Part shown: in pieces, positions 25,534 to 34,958 of the stretch
Position numbering within the stretch: position 1 is the first letter of the stretch
How the letters are laid out: every line of letters starts with the position of its first letter
DNA from: Burkholderiales bacterium
GTDB taxonomy: Bacteria; Pseudomonadota; Gammaproteobacteria; Burkholderiales; Burkholderiaceae_C
Assembly: GCA_013044035.1 (NCBI GenBank)
Contig: JABEVE010000026.1
Coordinates: 1 to 64,000 of the forward strand
Direction: 5' to 3'
Length of the DNA stretch: 64,000 nt
Notes under the pieces: model-generated
Told to the model about the DNA's origin: nothing
The model's input: only the letters and a program-made list of their open reading frames with translations
The model's database searches: none
Position numbers and translations under genes: made by a program

Positions 25534-26525
25534 ACATGCTCTGGCGCACGCGTTTACCTGCTCATGTGACCTGGGTCTTGCTGCTGCTGGCCCTGGCAGC
25601 CCCCTGGCTGGGGCTCTACCCGGTGTTGGGCATGCGCATGATGTGCTTCGCCCTTTTCGCCTGCGCCTTCAACCTTTTGGCGGGCTATGCCGGGCTCATT
25701 TCCTTCGGCCATGCCGCCTTGTTCGGTGGGGCGGGTTACCTCACCGGACTCGCCCTCACCACCTGGGGAATGCCCACCCCGGTGGGCATTCTCATCGGTG
25801 TACTCGCCGCGTTGGGTATTGGCCTGGTGATGGGTTTGCTGGCGGTGCGGCGGCAGGGCATCTACTTTTCCATGATCACCCTGGCGCTGGCGCAGATCGT
25901 TTATTTCTACGCCCTGCAGGCGAACTTCACCGGCGGCGAGGACGGCCTTCAGGGCATTCCACGCGGCAGCTTGTTCGGCTTGCCCTTGCAGTCGGACCGG
26001 GTGATGTACTACGTCGTGCTGGTGGTCTTCGTCGCCAGTTGGTGGTTCATGCGCCGGGTGGTGAACTCCCCGTTCGGCCAGGTGCTGCAGGCGGTACGCG
26101 AGAACGAGCCGCGCGCCATCTCGCTGGGTTACCGTGCGAACCGCTACAAGCTCGGTGTATTCCTGCTGTCCGCCGGATTCGCGGGCCTGGCCGGGGCGAT
26201 GAAGGCGGTGGTGATGGGTTTCGAGACCCTGACCGACGTGCACTGGAGCACTTCGGGCCTGGTCATTCTCATGACCCTCGTGGGCGGCCTCGGCACCGAT
26301 CTGGGGCCCATCCTCGGCGCGGTCATCATCACCGTGCTGGAGGAAAAAATGGGCACCATCGCGCGCTTTCTGGTCGACCTCACCGGCATCCACTGGCTCA
26401 ACAACCTCAACGACTCGGTGAGCATGGTGATTGGCGCCATTTTCGTGCTCTGCGTATTGCTATTCCGGCGCGGCATCGTGGGCGAACTGCGCGAACGTTT
26501 GCGCCGCATCCAGCCGTCGGGATGA
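25530..26525 (+). CDS. livM: LivM-type ABC transporter permease
   Basis: A 331-residue second permease, about ten membrane helices. Landmarks are FALFACAFNLLAGYAGLISFGHAALFGGAGYL (in two halves), VRRQGIYFSMITLALAQIVYF, GGEDGLQGIPRG, and the coupling loop TLVGGLGTDLGPILGAVII. Its ATG overlaps the livH stop as ATGA, so the pair is translationally coupled. It is the last gene of the livG-livF-binding protein-livH-livM cluster and faces the CNNM gene on the other strand across 52 bases. Confidence 0.9.
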   Translation: MNMLWRTRLPAHVTWVLLLLALAAPWLGLYPVLGMRMMCFALFACAFNLLAGYAGLISFGHAALFGGAGYLTGLALTTWGMPTPVGILIGVLAALGIGLVMGLLAVRRQGIYFSMITLALAQIVYFYALQANFTGGEDGLQGIPRGSLFGLPLQSDRVMYYVVLVVFVASWWFMRRVVNSPFGQVLQAVRENEPRAISLGYRANRYKLGVFLLSAGFAGLAGAMKAVVMGFETLTDVHWSTSGLVILMTLVGGLGTDLGPILGAVIITVLEEKMGTIARFLVDLTGIHWLNNLNDSVSMVIGAIFVLCVLLFRRGIVGELRERLRRIQPSG

Positions 26526-26529
26526 CGAT

Positions 26530-26555
26530 CTCGGGGAAAGCAGAGCCTTTCCGAG
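26530..26555. terminator. Possible terminator between livM and the convergent CNNM gene
   Basis: A stem pairs CTC...GGAAAG (26530-26540) with CTTTCCGAG (26547-26555), with two bulged G's and a 6-base loop. TTTGCTT follows on the plus strand. It is moderate as a terminator for livM. Confidence 0.4.
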
Positions 26556-26577
26556 TTTGCTTGATCCCGACAAGGTC

Positions 26578-27918
26578 TCAATCCGCATCCGGCGGCAGCG
26601 AGTTTTCGATCTGTGCCAAGGTGGGACGCGATACCAGCACCTTGTCGATGCGCTTGCCGTCCATGTCCACGATCTCGAACCGCCAGTCGTCCCAGTCGAT
26701 GTGATCGCCGGTGTGCGGCAGTCGCGCCAGCAGCAGCATGAGCATGCCGGCCAGGGTGTTGTAGCGTCCCTTCTCCTCTTCCGGCACGGATTTGAGCGCG
26801 AGCTTGTCCTTGAGGTCGCCCACGGGAATCAACCCGTCCAGCAACCAGGAGCCGTCATCGCGCTGGATCGCCCAGGGTTCTTCGGATGGGTGGCTCTTGA
26901 ACTCGCCGGCGATAGCCTCCAGAATGTCCTGCACCGTGACGATGCCCAGTGTCTGGCCGTATTCGCCGAGCACCAGCGCGGTGTGATCCGAGCTTTGCTT
27001 GAAGGTCTGCAGCAGTTCCAGCCCGGTGAGGCTTTCGGGCACGAAGATGGCGTGGCTGGAGGCCTTGCTCAAGTCCTCGATGCCCTCGCGCCGGATGAAG
27101 CGGCCCAGCAGCTCCTTGGCCGATACCAAACCCAGCACGTCGTCCAGATCGCCACGCACCAAGGGAAAACGCGAGTGGGGTGACTGCGCAATCTTGGCAA
27201 GGTTGTCGGTCAGAGGGTCTTCCACGTCGAGAAACTCGATCTCATTGCGCGGCGTCATCAGCGAGGCAATCTGACGGTCATCGAGGCGGAACACGTTGCG
27301 CACCATCTCGTGCTCCTGCACCTCGATGACGCCGGCGTCCGAGCCTTCCTCCAGCACGACGTTGATCTCCTCCTCCGTCACATGCGTGGGTGCATCGGTG
27401 CGAACACGCAGCAGGCGCAGCAGCAGGTCGGTGGAAAACGACAGCAGCTTGACGAATATCGCCACGCTGCGCGACAGCAGCAGCATGGGCTGCGCCACGA
27501 ACAGGGCGATTCGTTCCGGGGCCAGCTGTCCCAGCCGTTTGGGAACCAGCTCACCAATGACGATGGACAGGTAGGTGATGACGATGACTACCAGCGCCGT
27601 GCCCGCAATGTTCGCTGCCTGCGGCAGCAACCCTTGGCTCTGCAGCCAGAGACTGATGGGGGCGGAGAACGCGGCCTCACCGATGATGCCGTTGAGCACG
27701 CTGATGGAGGTGATGCCGATCTGCACGGTGGACAGCAGACGGTTGGGCTGCTCGGTCAGTTGCACCGCGGCCTTGGCTGGAATGCTGCCGGATTCGGCCA
27801 TCGCCGTGAGGCGCGCGCGCCGCGCCGTGACCAGGGCAATTTCGGACATGGCGAACAGTCCGTTGAGCAGGATCAGGGCGAAAAGAATCAGGACTTCCGT
27901 CATCATGTTCAGGCTCAT
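26578..27918 (-). CDS. CNNM/CBS/CorC_HlyC-domain membrane protein (hemolysin-related, ion efflux family)
   Basis: A 446-residue three-part protein. Residues 1-200 are a CNNM (DUF21) membrane domain (FALILLNGLFAMSEIALVTAR, GITSISVLNGIIGEAAFS, LSIVIGELVPKRLGQ). Residues about 215-345 are a CBS pair (MTPRNEIEFLDVEDPL, RFPLVRGDLDDVLGLV, ALVLGEYGQTLGIVTVQDIL). The C-terminal about 85 residues are a CorC_HlyC domain (DGSWLLDGLIPVGDL, YNTLAGMLMLLLARLP). Relatives handle magnesium or cobalt or influence ion homeostasis; hemolytic activity is a historical label. The start is not backed by a clear ribosome-binding site, so a start a few codons later (MMTEVLILF) is possible. Confidence 0.88.
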   Translation of the reverse strand: MSLNMMTEVLILFALILLNGLFAMSEIALVTARRARLTAMAESGSIPAKAAVQLTEQPNRLLSTVQIGITSISVLNGIIGEAAFSAPISLWLQSQGLLPQAANIAGTALVVIVITYLSIVIGELVPKRLGQLAPERIALFVAQPMLLLSRSVAIFVKLLSFSTDLLLRLLRVRTDAPTHVTEEEINVVLEEGSDAGVIEVQEHEMVRNVFRLDDRQIASLMTPRNEIEFLDVEDPLTDNLAKIAQSPHSRFPLVRGDLDDVLGLVSAKELLGRFIRREGIEDLSKASSHAIFVPESLTGLELLQTFKQSSDHTALVLGEYGQTLGIVTVQDILEAIAGEFKSHPSEEPWAIQRDDGSWLLDGLIPVGDLKDKLALKSVPEEEKGRYNTLAGMLMLLLARLPHTGDHIDWDDWRFEIVDMDGKRIDKVLVSRPTLAQIENSLPPDAD

Positions 27919-28339
27919 CAGTCAAACACGGGGGCGTCCCCAAGCCAACTTGCGGTCTCGGGGGGCACAGACAACAGACGGCGTCGATGGGACATTCTGG
28001 AGAGGAAAACGGCCGAATCCAACGCTCGGCGGGCGTATGCCAGGGTGAGCGTGACAGCGTGCTGGGCGACCTGTGCCAGGGTTGTGCGGACTGCGCGCAA
28101 GCGTCGACCTATACACGCGTCTGCTGATGATGCCGTACTGCAGTCCTCGCAAGGGGAGGGCGGGGTGGCCACACATCCGGGGGCTTCTGCTGCGCGGGCA
28201 GGAAGCAAGTGGGGCGAAGGTTCAGGCGAAGGGTCCAATGCGGTGGGCAGAGTCTGTGCGGTCCCTGAACTGGCTATGCTTGGAAGCAAAACCCGAACCC
28301 CAGCGAGGCCGTGGCAGCCCATCAGGAGAACCTTGACTC
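27919..28339. other. 421-bp intergenic region between divergent genes, no gene identified
   Basis: This gap separates the CNNM gene (minus) from the cystathionine beta-lyase gene (plus). Open frames cross it on both strands, but their translations are Arg/Ser/Pro-rich and look like chance frames of GC-rich DNA. I find no tRNA, no strong hairpin with a T-run and no riboswitch that I can recognise. AGGAGAACC at 28324-28332 is the ribosome-binding site for the downstream gene. Confidence 0.5.
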
Positions 28340-29617
28340 ATGTCCAGTGAAGAACATGGCGATCAATTAGACCAGAACCTTGCAACAAATCGTGAACTGC
28401 ACGTTGCGGAACACACCGTGATGGGTGCTGAGCCCGGCGCGATGCATCCTTCACCGCGGGCCGCCACGCTGTTGCAACACTCGCCCTACCAGCCACCGCC
28501 TGGCTTCGACGCCGTGCAACCTGCCACGCACCGCGCTTCCACCGTGCTGTTCGCCAACGTGGCCGCCATGCGCGCACGCGACTGGCGTCGCAAGACCGGC
28601 TACACCTACGGCCTGCACGGCACGCCCACCACATTCACGCTGGAGGCGCGTCTGGCCGAGATCGAAGGAGCCAAGCATGCGTTGTTGTGCCCATCGGGGC
28701 TTTCGGCCATCGCGTTGGTGAATCTCGCCCTTCTGCAACAGGGCGACGCCGTCATGCTGCCTACCAACGTCTACAACCCCAGTCGCGATATGGCAGAAAA
28801 GTTGCTCTCCGGCTGGGGGATCGCGCTGCAGGTCTACGACCCCATGGACCTTGCCGCGACCCATGCCGCGATCACACCGCGAACGAGGTTGTTGTGGCTT
28901 GAAGCGCCCGGTTCGGTCACCATGGAGATGCCTGACCTGCGCGCACTCGTCGCCATGGCGCGGCAGCATGGATTGGTCACCGCACTTGACAACACCTGGG
29001 GCGCAGGGCTGGCGATCAAGCCCTTTGCGCTGGACGTCGACATCTCCATGCAGGCGCTGACCAAATACCAGTCCGGCGGAGCCGACATGCTCATGGGCGC
29101 CGTGCTGACGCGTGACGATGCCTTGCACGACAAACTGCTCGACGCCCACATGCGCCTGGGCTTCGGCGTGAGCGGTGACGACGCATCCCTGGTGCTGCGC
29201 GGCCTGCACAGCCTGCACCTGCGCTATCACGCGCACGACCAGGCCGCGCGTTGCGTGGCCACCTGGTTGCAGAGCCGGCCCGAAGTGCAGGCTCTGCTGC
29301 ATCCGGCCTTTCCCGGCAGTCCTGGCCACGCCCATTGGGTGCGCGACTGCAGTGCCGCCGCCGGACTGTTCAGCTTCACGTTCCAGCCGCAGATCACCGC
29401 GGCCAGGGTGGAGGCATGCGTCGACGCCCTGCGCCTGTTCAAGATCGGCTACTCCTGGGGTGGGCCGGTCAGCCTGGCCGTGCCTTACGACGTCGCCGCC
29501 ATGCGCGGCGCATCCTGGGCATACGCCAGCCCGCTGGTGCGCTTGAGTATCGGCCTCGAAGACCCGCTGGATCTCATCGCCGATCTCGACCATGCCATGC
29601 AGGTGCTGCTCGACTGA
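28340..29617 (+). CDS. metC: Cystathionine beta-lyase (PLP-dependent Cys/Met metabolism enzyme)
   Basis: A 425-residue PLP enzyme of the trans-sulfuration family, expected to split cystathionine to homocysteine, pyruvate and ammonia in methionine synthesis. The family start VQPATHRASTVLF, substrate loop KTGYTYGLHGTPTT, PLP-phosphate site LLCPSGLSAIAL, LDNTWGAG with the ring-contacting Asp, and the Schiff-base Lys242 in ALTKYQSGGAD are all visible. VRLSIGLEDPLDLIADL is the conserved C-terminal anchor. About 45 extra residues at the N-terminus precede the family core. The start is supported by AGGAGAACC 7 bases upstream; an internal ATG (MGAEPG or MHPSPR) would also be reasonable. MetC rather than MetB is assigned by overall resemblance, not by a decisive residue. 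Confidence 0.85.
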   Translation: MSSEEHGDQLDQNLATNRELHVAEHTVMGAEPGAMHPSPRAATLLQHSPYQPPPGFDAVQPATHRASTVLFANVAAMRARDWRRKTGYTYGLHGTPTTFTLEARLAEIEGAKHALLCPSGLSAIALVNLALLQQGDAVMLPTNVYNPSRDMAEKLLSGWGIALQVYDPMDLAATHAAITPRTRLLWLEAPGSVTMEMPDLRALVAMARQHGLVTALDNTWGAGLAIKPFALDVDISMQALTKYQSGGADMLMGAVLTRDDALHDKLLDAHMRLGFGVSGDDASLVLRGLHSLHLRYHAHDQAARCVATWLQSRPEVQALLHPAFPGSPGHAHWVRDCSAAAGLFSFTFQPQITAARVEACVDALRLFKIGYSWGGPVSLAVPYDVAAMRGASWAYASPLVRLSIGLEDPLDLIADLDHAMQVLLD

Positions 29618-29696
29618 GCACCAGGCGCGATCGGGAACACAGGAGCGACCGATGGCCAGACCGCTTTCTTCACACATCACCACACAGGAGAAGATC

Positions 29697-30170
29697 ATGG
29701 GTTTCCGCTCCATTCTGCTCATCGTGTTGCTCGCTCTGGTCGCCGGTTTTGCCGCGCTGAACTGGGCAGCCTTCACCTCGAGCACCACGCTATCACTCGG
29801 TTTCACCTCTCTGCATGCTCCACTCGGGCTGGTGATGCTGGGCTTGAGCGCCCTGCTCGCGCTGGTCTTTTTCGGCTTTGCGCTTTATGTGCAAACCACA
29901 TCCCTGATCGAGAGCCGCAAGCAGATGAAAGCCCTGCAAGCCCAGCGCGAACTGGCCGACAAGGCGGAAAGCTCGCGTATCACCCAGTTGCAGCAAAGTC
30001 TGGAAGCAGGCTTCAACCGCCAGGCCGCGCAACTCGAGGCGCACAAGACTGAACTCACCGCACGCATCGACCGTCTGGAGCAAACCCACGCACAGCACCT
30101 CACCGAGACCGGCAACGGCCTCTCGGCAGCACTGGCGGAACTGGACGACCGCATCGCCCGCAAGGGTTGA
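29697..30170 (+). CDS. LapA-domain (DUF1049) membrane protein with a C-terminal coiled coil
   Basis: A 157-residue inner-membrane protein. Two helices, LLIVLLALVAGFAALNWA and LGLVMLGLSALLALVFFGFAL, form the LapA/DUF1049 domain. The remaining 90 residues are charged and helical (IESRKQMKALQAQRELADKAESS and onwards), with heptad-like spacing suggesting a coiled coil in the cytosol. LapA proteins act with LapB in controlling lipopolysaccharide synthesis, but here there is no lapB neighbour and the long coiled coil is not part of canonical LapA. ATG 29697 has AGGAG 6 bases upstream. Confidence 0.72.
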   Translation: MGFRSILLIVLLALVAGFAALNWAAFTSSTTLSLGFTSLHAPLGLVMLGLSALLALVFFGFALYVQTTSLIESRKQMKALQAQRELADKAESSRITQLQQSLEAGFNRQAAQLEAHKTELTARIDRLEQTHAQHLTETGNGLSAALAELDDRIARKG

Positions 30171-30273
30171 TGGCGGCTGCGGTCAGGCCGTGCTCGGTCT
30201 CGCGGGTTGGCTCATCGCTGCACATGCGCCGTGAGGCGATTCGCAGCGTGTGATCGCCCATCGCCCCGCAGGG

Positions 30274-31155
30274 TCAGGCTTCGAACAGGCACCGCACCGC
30301 GTCCAAGCCGCAAACATTCAGCGCCGTGCTGGCCGCATCCTGCACGGTGGGTTTGGCGTGGTAGGCCACGCTGAGGCCAGCGGCCTTCATCATCGCGAGG
30401 TCGTTGGCCCCGTCGCCGATGGCGATGGCTTGTTGTGGCGTGCAGCCGATGCGGGAGCAGGTGTCGAGCAGGGCTTGGCGTTTGCCCTGGGCGTCGACGA
30501 TGGGGCCAAGGGCGTGCCCGGTGAGCTTGCTTTCGCGCCATTCCAGGGTGTTGGCGGCGACGAAATCCAGGCTCAGGCGCTGTTGCAGGCGTTCGGTGAA
30601 CCAGGTGAAACCGCCGGTGGCCAGCAGCACCTTGAGGCCGGCAGCCTTGGCTGCAGCAATCAGCGCCTCGGCACCGGGGTTGAGGTGCAACCGGGCGTAC
30701 ACCTCCTCCAGCACGCTCTCGGGCGTGCCGGCGAGCAGGGCGAGGCGGCGGCGCAGGCTTTCGGCGTAGTCCGCGATCTCGCCGCGCATCGCAGCTTCGG
30801 TGATGGCGGCGATCTGCGCTTTCTTGCCGCTGGCGGCGCCGAGTTCATCGATGGTTTCCATGGCCACCAGCGTGGAGTCCATGTCCAGCACCAGCAGCTT
30901 GAAGTCGGCCAGCCGCAGGCCGGCGGGGACGACGGCCCAGTCGAGGCCGTGCTCGCGGGCGATCGCTGGCAGGTCGCTGCGCGCCACCTGCGGATCGACG
31001 CCGATGTTGCGCAGGCGCATGGCCTGGGCTCCCCAGTCTGACTGCAGGTTCGGGAGTTTTTCCAGGCCGCTCGGCTGGGTGAACTCGGCGATGTGCGCAA
31101 CGAGGTCGGCATTCAGTGTGTTGGGTGCGGCAACTTGCAGGACGAGGTGGTGCAT
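30274..31155 (-). CDS. serB: Phosphoserine phosphatase SerB
   Basis: A 293-residue HAD-superfamily enzyme performing the last step of serine synthesis. The nucleophile motif is DMDSTLV at residues 91-97. Motif II is LATGGFTWF, the Lys region is WRESKLTGH, and motif III is IGDGANDLAMM. The N-terminal 85 residues form a divergent ACT-like regulatory part, shorter than in E. coli. ATG 31155 gives MHHLVLQV, the expected first strand; the open frame upstream is not conserved. It follows mfd on the same strand after 79 bases and faces the LapA-like gene. Confidence 0.93.
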   Translation of the reverse strand: MHHLVLQVAAPNTLNADLVAHIAEFTQPSGLEKLPNLQSDWGAQAMRLRNIGVDPQVARSDLPAIAREHGLDWAVVPAGLRLADFKLLVLDMDSTLVAMETIDELGAASGKKAQIAAITEAAMRGEIADYAESLRRRLALLAGTPESVLEEVYARLHLNPGAEALIAAAKAAGLKVLLATGGFTWFTERLQQRLSLDFVAANTLEWRESKLTGHALGPIVDAQGKRQALLDTCSRIGCTPQQAIAIGDGANDLAMMKAAGLSVAYHAKPTVQDAASTALNVCGLDAVRCLFEA

Positions 31156-31234
31156 GGCTCGGGTCGTGGTGTCAGATCGTGGCGGCTGGGAAAAACTGGG
31201 CTGGAGACTGAACGGAGCGTTGGGCCGTGCGGCT

Positions 31235-34200
31235 TCAGGCTGCCAGGGCTTCGTCGCGCGGTTCACCGAGCAGGCGTAGGGTGTCGCGCACCAAACGGAC
31301 GCGAGCGGATGCATCCTTGGCATCGCGCTCGATGCGCAACCGGTCGTTGCCGGCGAGTCGCACATGGCGGTGGTTCTGCACCAGCCAGATGATCCGGGCG
31401 CCGTCGATGGGCGGATTGGGGCGGAACTGGATCAGGGTTTGCCGATCGGCAGCATCCACTTTTTGCACTCCGTAGCGCGCGGCCAGCAGTCGCAGGCGGT
31501 GGGTTTCCAGCAGGTTGAGCGCGGCACTGGGCATACGGCCGAAGCGGTCGACGATTTCCTCGGCGACGTCTTGCAGCCTGGCCTCGCTGCCGGAACTCGC
31601 TAGGCGCTTGTAGAGGCTGAGACGGGCGTGCACATCGGGGCAGTAGTCTGCCGGCAACAGCGCGGGCTCGTGCAGATTGATTTCGGTGGTCACGCCCAGC
31701 GGGTGCAGCAGGTCGGGCTCACGCCCGGCCTTGAGCGCCTTCACCGCTTCGCCCAGCATGTCGATGTACATCTGGTAGCCGACCTCCTGCACATTGCCGG
31801 ATTGCGACTCGCCCAGCGCCTCGCCGGCGCCACGAATTTCCAGATCGTGCATGGCAAGGTAAAAGCCGGAACCCAGTTCTTCCATCTGCGTGATGGCGTC
31901 CAGCCGCTGCAGCGCGGTTTTGGACAGCGACTGCACTTCCGGCACCAGCAGATAGGCATAGGCTTGGTGGTGCGAGCGCCCGACGCGACCACGCAACTGG
32001 TGCAACTGCGCCAGCCCGAATTTATCGGCCCGACTCATGACGATGGTGTTGGCGGTGGGCACGTCGATGCCGGTTTCGATGATGGTGGAGCACAGCAGCA
32101 GGTTGAAGCGCTGGGCGTGGAAGTCGCGCATCACGCGCTCCAGATCACGCTCGTGCATCTGGCCGTGGGCGATGGCGATGCGCGCCTCGGGTATGAGTTC
32201 GGCCAGCATCTCGCGTCGCCGCTCGATGCTCTCCACCTCGTTGTGCAGGAAATACACCTGTCCGCCGCGCTTGATTTCACGCAGCACCGCTTCGCGAATC
32301 ACCGCTTTGCTTTCATTGCGCACGAAAGTCTTGATCGCCAGGCGCTTTTGCGGCGCTGTGGCAATCACGCTCAAGTCACGCAAGCCCTCCATCGCCATGC
32401 CCAGCGTGCGCGGAATCGGCGTGGCGGTGAGGGTCAGCATGTCGACCTCGGCGCGCAGGGCTTTGAGTGCCTCCTTGTGGCGCACGCCAAAGCGGTGCTC
32501 CTCGTCGACGATGACCAGGCCGAGACGCTGGAACTTGATGTCGCCGGACAGCAGTTTGTGGGTGCCGATGACCACGTCCACCGTGCCCGCCGCCATGCCC
32601 TCCAACGCCGTTTTCACTTCCTTCGGCGAACGAAACCGCGACAGCTCGGCAATCCTCACCGGCCAGTCGGCAAAGCGGTTGCGGAAGGTTTCCACATGCT
32701 GTTCGGCCAGCAGCGTGGTGGGCGCGAGCACGGCCACCTGCTTGCCGCCCATGATGGCGATGAAGGCGGCGCGCAGGGCCACCTCGGTCTTGCCGAAGCC
32801 GACGTCGCCGCACACCAGGCGGTCCATCGGCCGGGGCGAGATCATGTCCTGCACCACGGCGTGAATGGCTGCGCGCTGGTCGGGGGTTTCCTCGAAGCCG
32901 AAGCCTGCGGCGAAGGCTTCGTAGTCTTGCGCGGCATAGCGAAAGGCATGGCCGGCACGTGTGGCGCGACGGGCGTAGATGTTGAGCAGCTCGGCCGCGG
33001 TGTCGCGCACCTGCTCGGCCGCCTTGCGCCGCGCCTTGTCCCACTGGCCCGAGCCCAGGGTGTGCAGCGGCGCGTTGTCGGGGTCCACCCCGCTGTAGCG
33101 GGCGATGAGATGAAGCTGCGCCACGGGGACATACAGCGAAGCCTCTTGCGCATAGCGCAGGTGCAGGAACTCGGCCGGACCGTCACCCAGGTCAAGCGAG
33201 GTCAGGCCCTGATAACGACCGATGCCGTGCTGCTGGTGCACCACCGGGTCGCCGGTTTTGAGTTCGGAGAGATCGCGGATCAGGTTCTCGACATCGCTGG
33301 CGCGCTCTTGTACGCGGTGCCGGCGCTGGCTGGGGCTGAGGGCGAACAACTCGGTTTCGGTCAGCAGGGCGATGCCGGCATCCGACAGGGCGAAGCCGGC
33401 AGCAAGCGGGGCGACGACGAGGCCGAAGGCCGTATCGGCGGCGGTGAAAGCGGCCCAGGACTCGGTGACGCGCGCGTCGAGCCTGGACTCGCGAAGCAAG
33501 TCCAGCAGGGTTTCACGCCGTCCCGCGGACTCGGCGCAGAGCAGGACGCGCAGCGGATGCCGGGCATCGCGTTGCCCCGCGTCGAGCCAGGCCTGCAGGC
33601 GGCGCAGGGGTTGCTCGCTGCGCCGCTCGATGGACAGGTCGGGCAGGGCGCACGCGGGCAGGCCCGGCATGGGTTTGACTGGCAGAGCCGCAAAGCTCGG
33701 AGATGCCGAGGAGGGTGCGTCCGAAGCTATGTTGGAAGCTGAACCGGGCGAGATTTCGGCACTTGCCGCCGGTTGAACGGCGCCCGACGCTTTGACGTCG
33801 TCTGCGTCGCCAGCGGCCGACTTCGCCGCGAAGGTTTGCGCTCCGCTGCGCAGGCCGAGTTGCGCCAGAGGCTTGATGCGCAGAAAGAATTCTTCTTCGG
33901 TCAGGTACAACTCGCCCGGTGCCAGCGCCGGGCGTTCCGGGTCGTGTTGAAGCAGGCGCCAGCGGTCGGTGGTGTCGGCCCAGAACTGGCGCATGGCGCC
34001 GGGCACATCGCCCAGCAGCACCACGCCGGCGTGCGGGCCGGCGTAGTCGAGCAGTGTGGCGGTGTGGTCGAAAAACAGCGGCAGGTAGTACTCGATGCCA
34101 GGACCGGCCACGCCCTGGGCCATGTCCTTGTACAGCGGGCTGCGGCTGGGGTCGCCTTCGATGCGTTCGCGCCACTGGGCACGAAAACGCTGTCGCGCGG

Positions 34201-34909
34201 CTTCGTCCAACGGAAACTCGTGGCCCGGCAGCATGCGCACCGTGTCCACCGGGTAGAGGCTGCGCTGGCTATCGGGGTCGAAGGTGTGGATGGACTCCAC
34301 GGTGTCGCCGAATAGGTCCACCCGCAGGGGCAGGGCACTGCCCATGGGATGCAGGTCGAGCAGGCCGCCGCGCACGGCGTACTCGCCTGGCGCCACCACC
34401 TGGGTGACATGGGTATAGCCAGCCAGCACGAGCTGGGCGCGCAGGGCGGCTTCGTCGATGGCTTGACCTTTCTGGAAACTGAAGGTGGTGGACGCGAGAA
34501 AGGCCGCAGGCGGCAGGTACTGCAGCGCGGTGGTGGCTGGCACCAGCACGACGTCCAGCGCGGCGTGGTGCAGGGTCCAGAGCGTGGCCAGGCGCTCGGA
34601 GACCAGGTCTTGATGCGGCGAGAAGGCGTCGTAGGGCAGGGTTTCCCAATCGGGTAGGACGCCGCAGCGCAGATCGGGTGCGAACCACAGCATTTCGGCT
34701 AACAGGCGCTGGGCGTCGGCTGGATCGGCAGTGACGATCACCCACGGCCCGCGCCCGGAGCTTGAGGGGCTGCGCGTCTGCGCCAACTCGGCCAACAGCA
34801 AAGCATCGGCGCTGCCGGCGGGTTTGGGCAGGGCATGGCGGTTACCGGGCTTCAGCGCGGGCAGGGCAGGCGCGAGAAACAGAGTTTGCGGGGGGGAGGT
34901 TCGAGACAT
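31235..34909 (-). CDS. mfd: Transcription-repair coupling factor Mfd
   Basis: A 1224-residue translocase that removes RNA polymerase stalled at lesions and recruits UvrA. In order: the UvrB-like N-terminal module (VLPDWETLPYDAFSPHQDLVSERL), the RNA-polymerase-interacting domain (GDPVVHQQHGIGRYQGL), and the RecG-like helicase motor (VCGDVGFGKTEVALRAAF, LAPTTLLAEQH, DEEHRFGVRHKE, TLTATPIPRTL, IIETGIDVPTANT, QLRGRVGRS). A C-terminal TRCF domain ends it. It is about 75 residues longer than the E. coli protein. Most of the excess is an Ala/Ser/Pro-rich stretch at about residues 350-415, probably a flexible linker. ATG 34909 is 49 bases from the divergent ispD start. Confidence 0.95.
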   Translation of the reverse strand: MSRTSPPQTLFLAPALPALKPGNRHALPKPAGSADALLLAELAQTRSPSSSGRGPWVIVTADPADAQRLLAEMLWFAPDLRCGVLPDWETLPYDAFSPHQDLVSERLATLWTLHHAALDVVLVPATTALQYLPPAAFLASTTFSFQKGQAIDEAALRAQLVLAGYTHVTQVVAPGEYAVRGGLLDLHPMGSALPLRVDLFGDTVESIHTFDPDSQRSLYPVDTVRMLPGHEFPLDEAARQRFRAQWRERIEGDPSRSPLYKDMAQGVAGPGIEYYLPLFFDHTATLLDYAGPHAGVVLLGDVPGAMRQFWADTTDRWRLLQHDPERPALAPGELYLTEEEFFLRIKPLAQLGLRSGAQTFAAKSAAGDADDVKASGAVQPAASAEISPGSASNIASDAPSSASPSFAALPVKPMPGLPACALPDLSIERRSEQPLRRLQAWLDAGQRDARHPLRVLLCAESAGRRETLLDLLRESRLDARVTESWAAFTAADTAFGLVVAPLAAGFALSDAGIALLTETELFALSPSQRRHRVQERASDVENLIRDLSELKTGDPVVHQQHGIGRYQGLTSLDLGDGPAEFLHLRYAQEASLYVPVAQLHLIARYSGVDPDNAPLHTLGSGQWDKARRKAAEQVRDTAAELLNIYARRATRAGHAFRYAAQDYEAFAAGFGFEETPDQRAAIHAVVQDMISPRPMDRLVCGDVGFGKTEVALRAAFIAIMGGKQVAVLAPTTLLAEQHVETFRNRFADWPVRIAELSRFRSPKEVKTALEGMAAGTVDVVIGTHKLLSGDIKFQRLGLVIVDEEHRFGVRHKEALKALRAEVDMLTLTATPIPRTLGMAMEGLRDLSVIATAPQKRLAIKTFVRNESKAVIREAVLREIKRGGQVYFLHNEVESIERRREMLAELIPEARIAIAHGQMHERDLERVMRDFHAQRFNLLLCSTIIETGIDVPTANTIVMSRADKFGLAQLHQLRGRVGRSHHQAYAYLLVPEVQSLSKTALQRLDAITQMEELGSGFYLAMHDLEIRGAGEALGESQSGNVQEVGYQMYIDMLGEAVKALKAGREPDLLHPLGVTTEINLHEPALLPADYCPDVHARLSLYKRLASSGSEARLQDVAEEIVDRFGRMPSAALNLLETHRLRLLAARYGVQKVDAADRQTLIQFRPNPPIDGARIIWLVQNHRHVRLAGNDRLRIERDAKDASARVRLVRDTLRLLGEPRDEALAA

Positions 34910-34958
34910 CCCTAGAATTTTCGCAGGTGCGGCCGTCCGCCGTGCGCAAAGCGAAGCG

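Noticed and set aside
27918-28322. 134-codon minus-strand frame ending at the CNNM start
   Set aside because: Composition typical of chance frames, no ribosome-binding site and no domain seen.
31628-33742. 704-codon open frame on the plus strand opposite mfd
   Set aside because: High GC leaves antisense frames open. mfd motifs on the minus strand are unmistakable and this frame resembles nothing.
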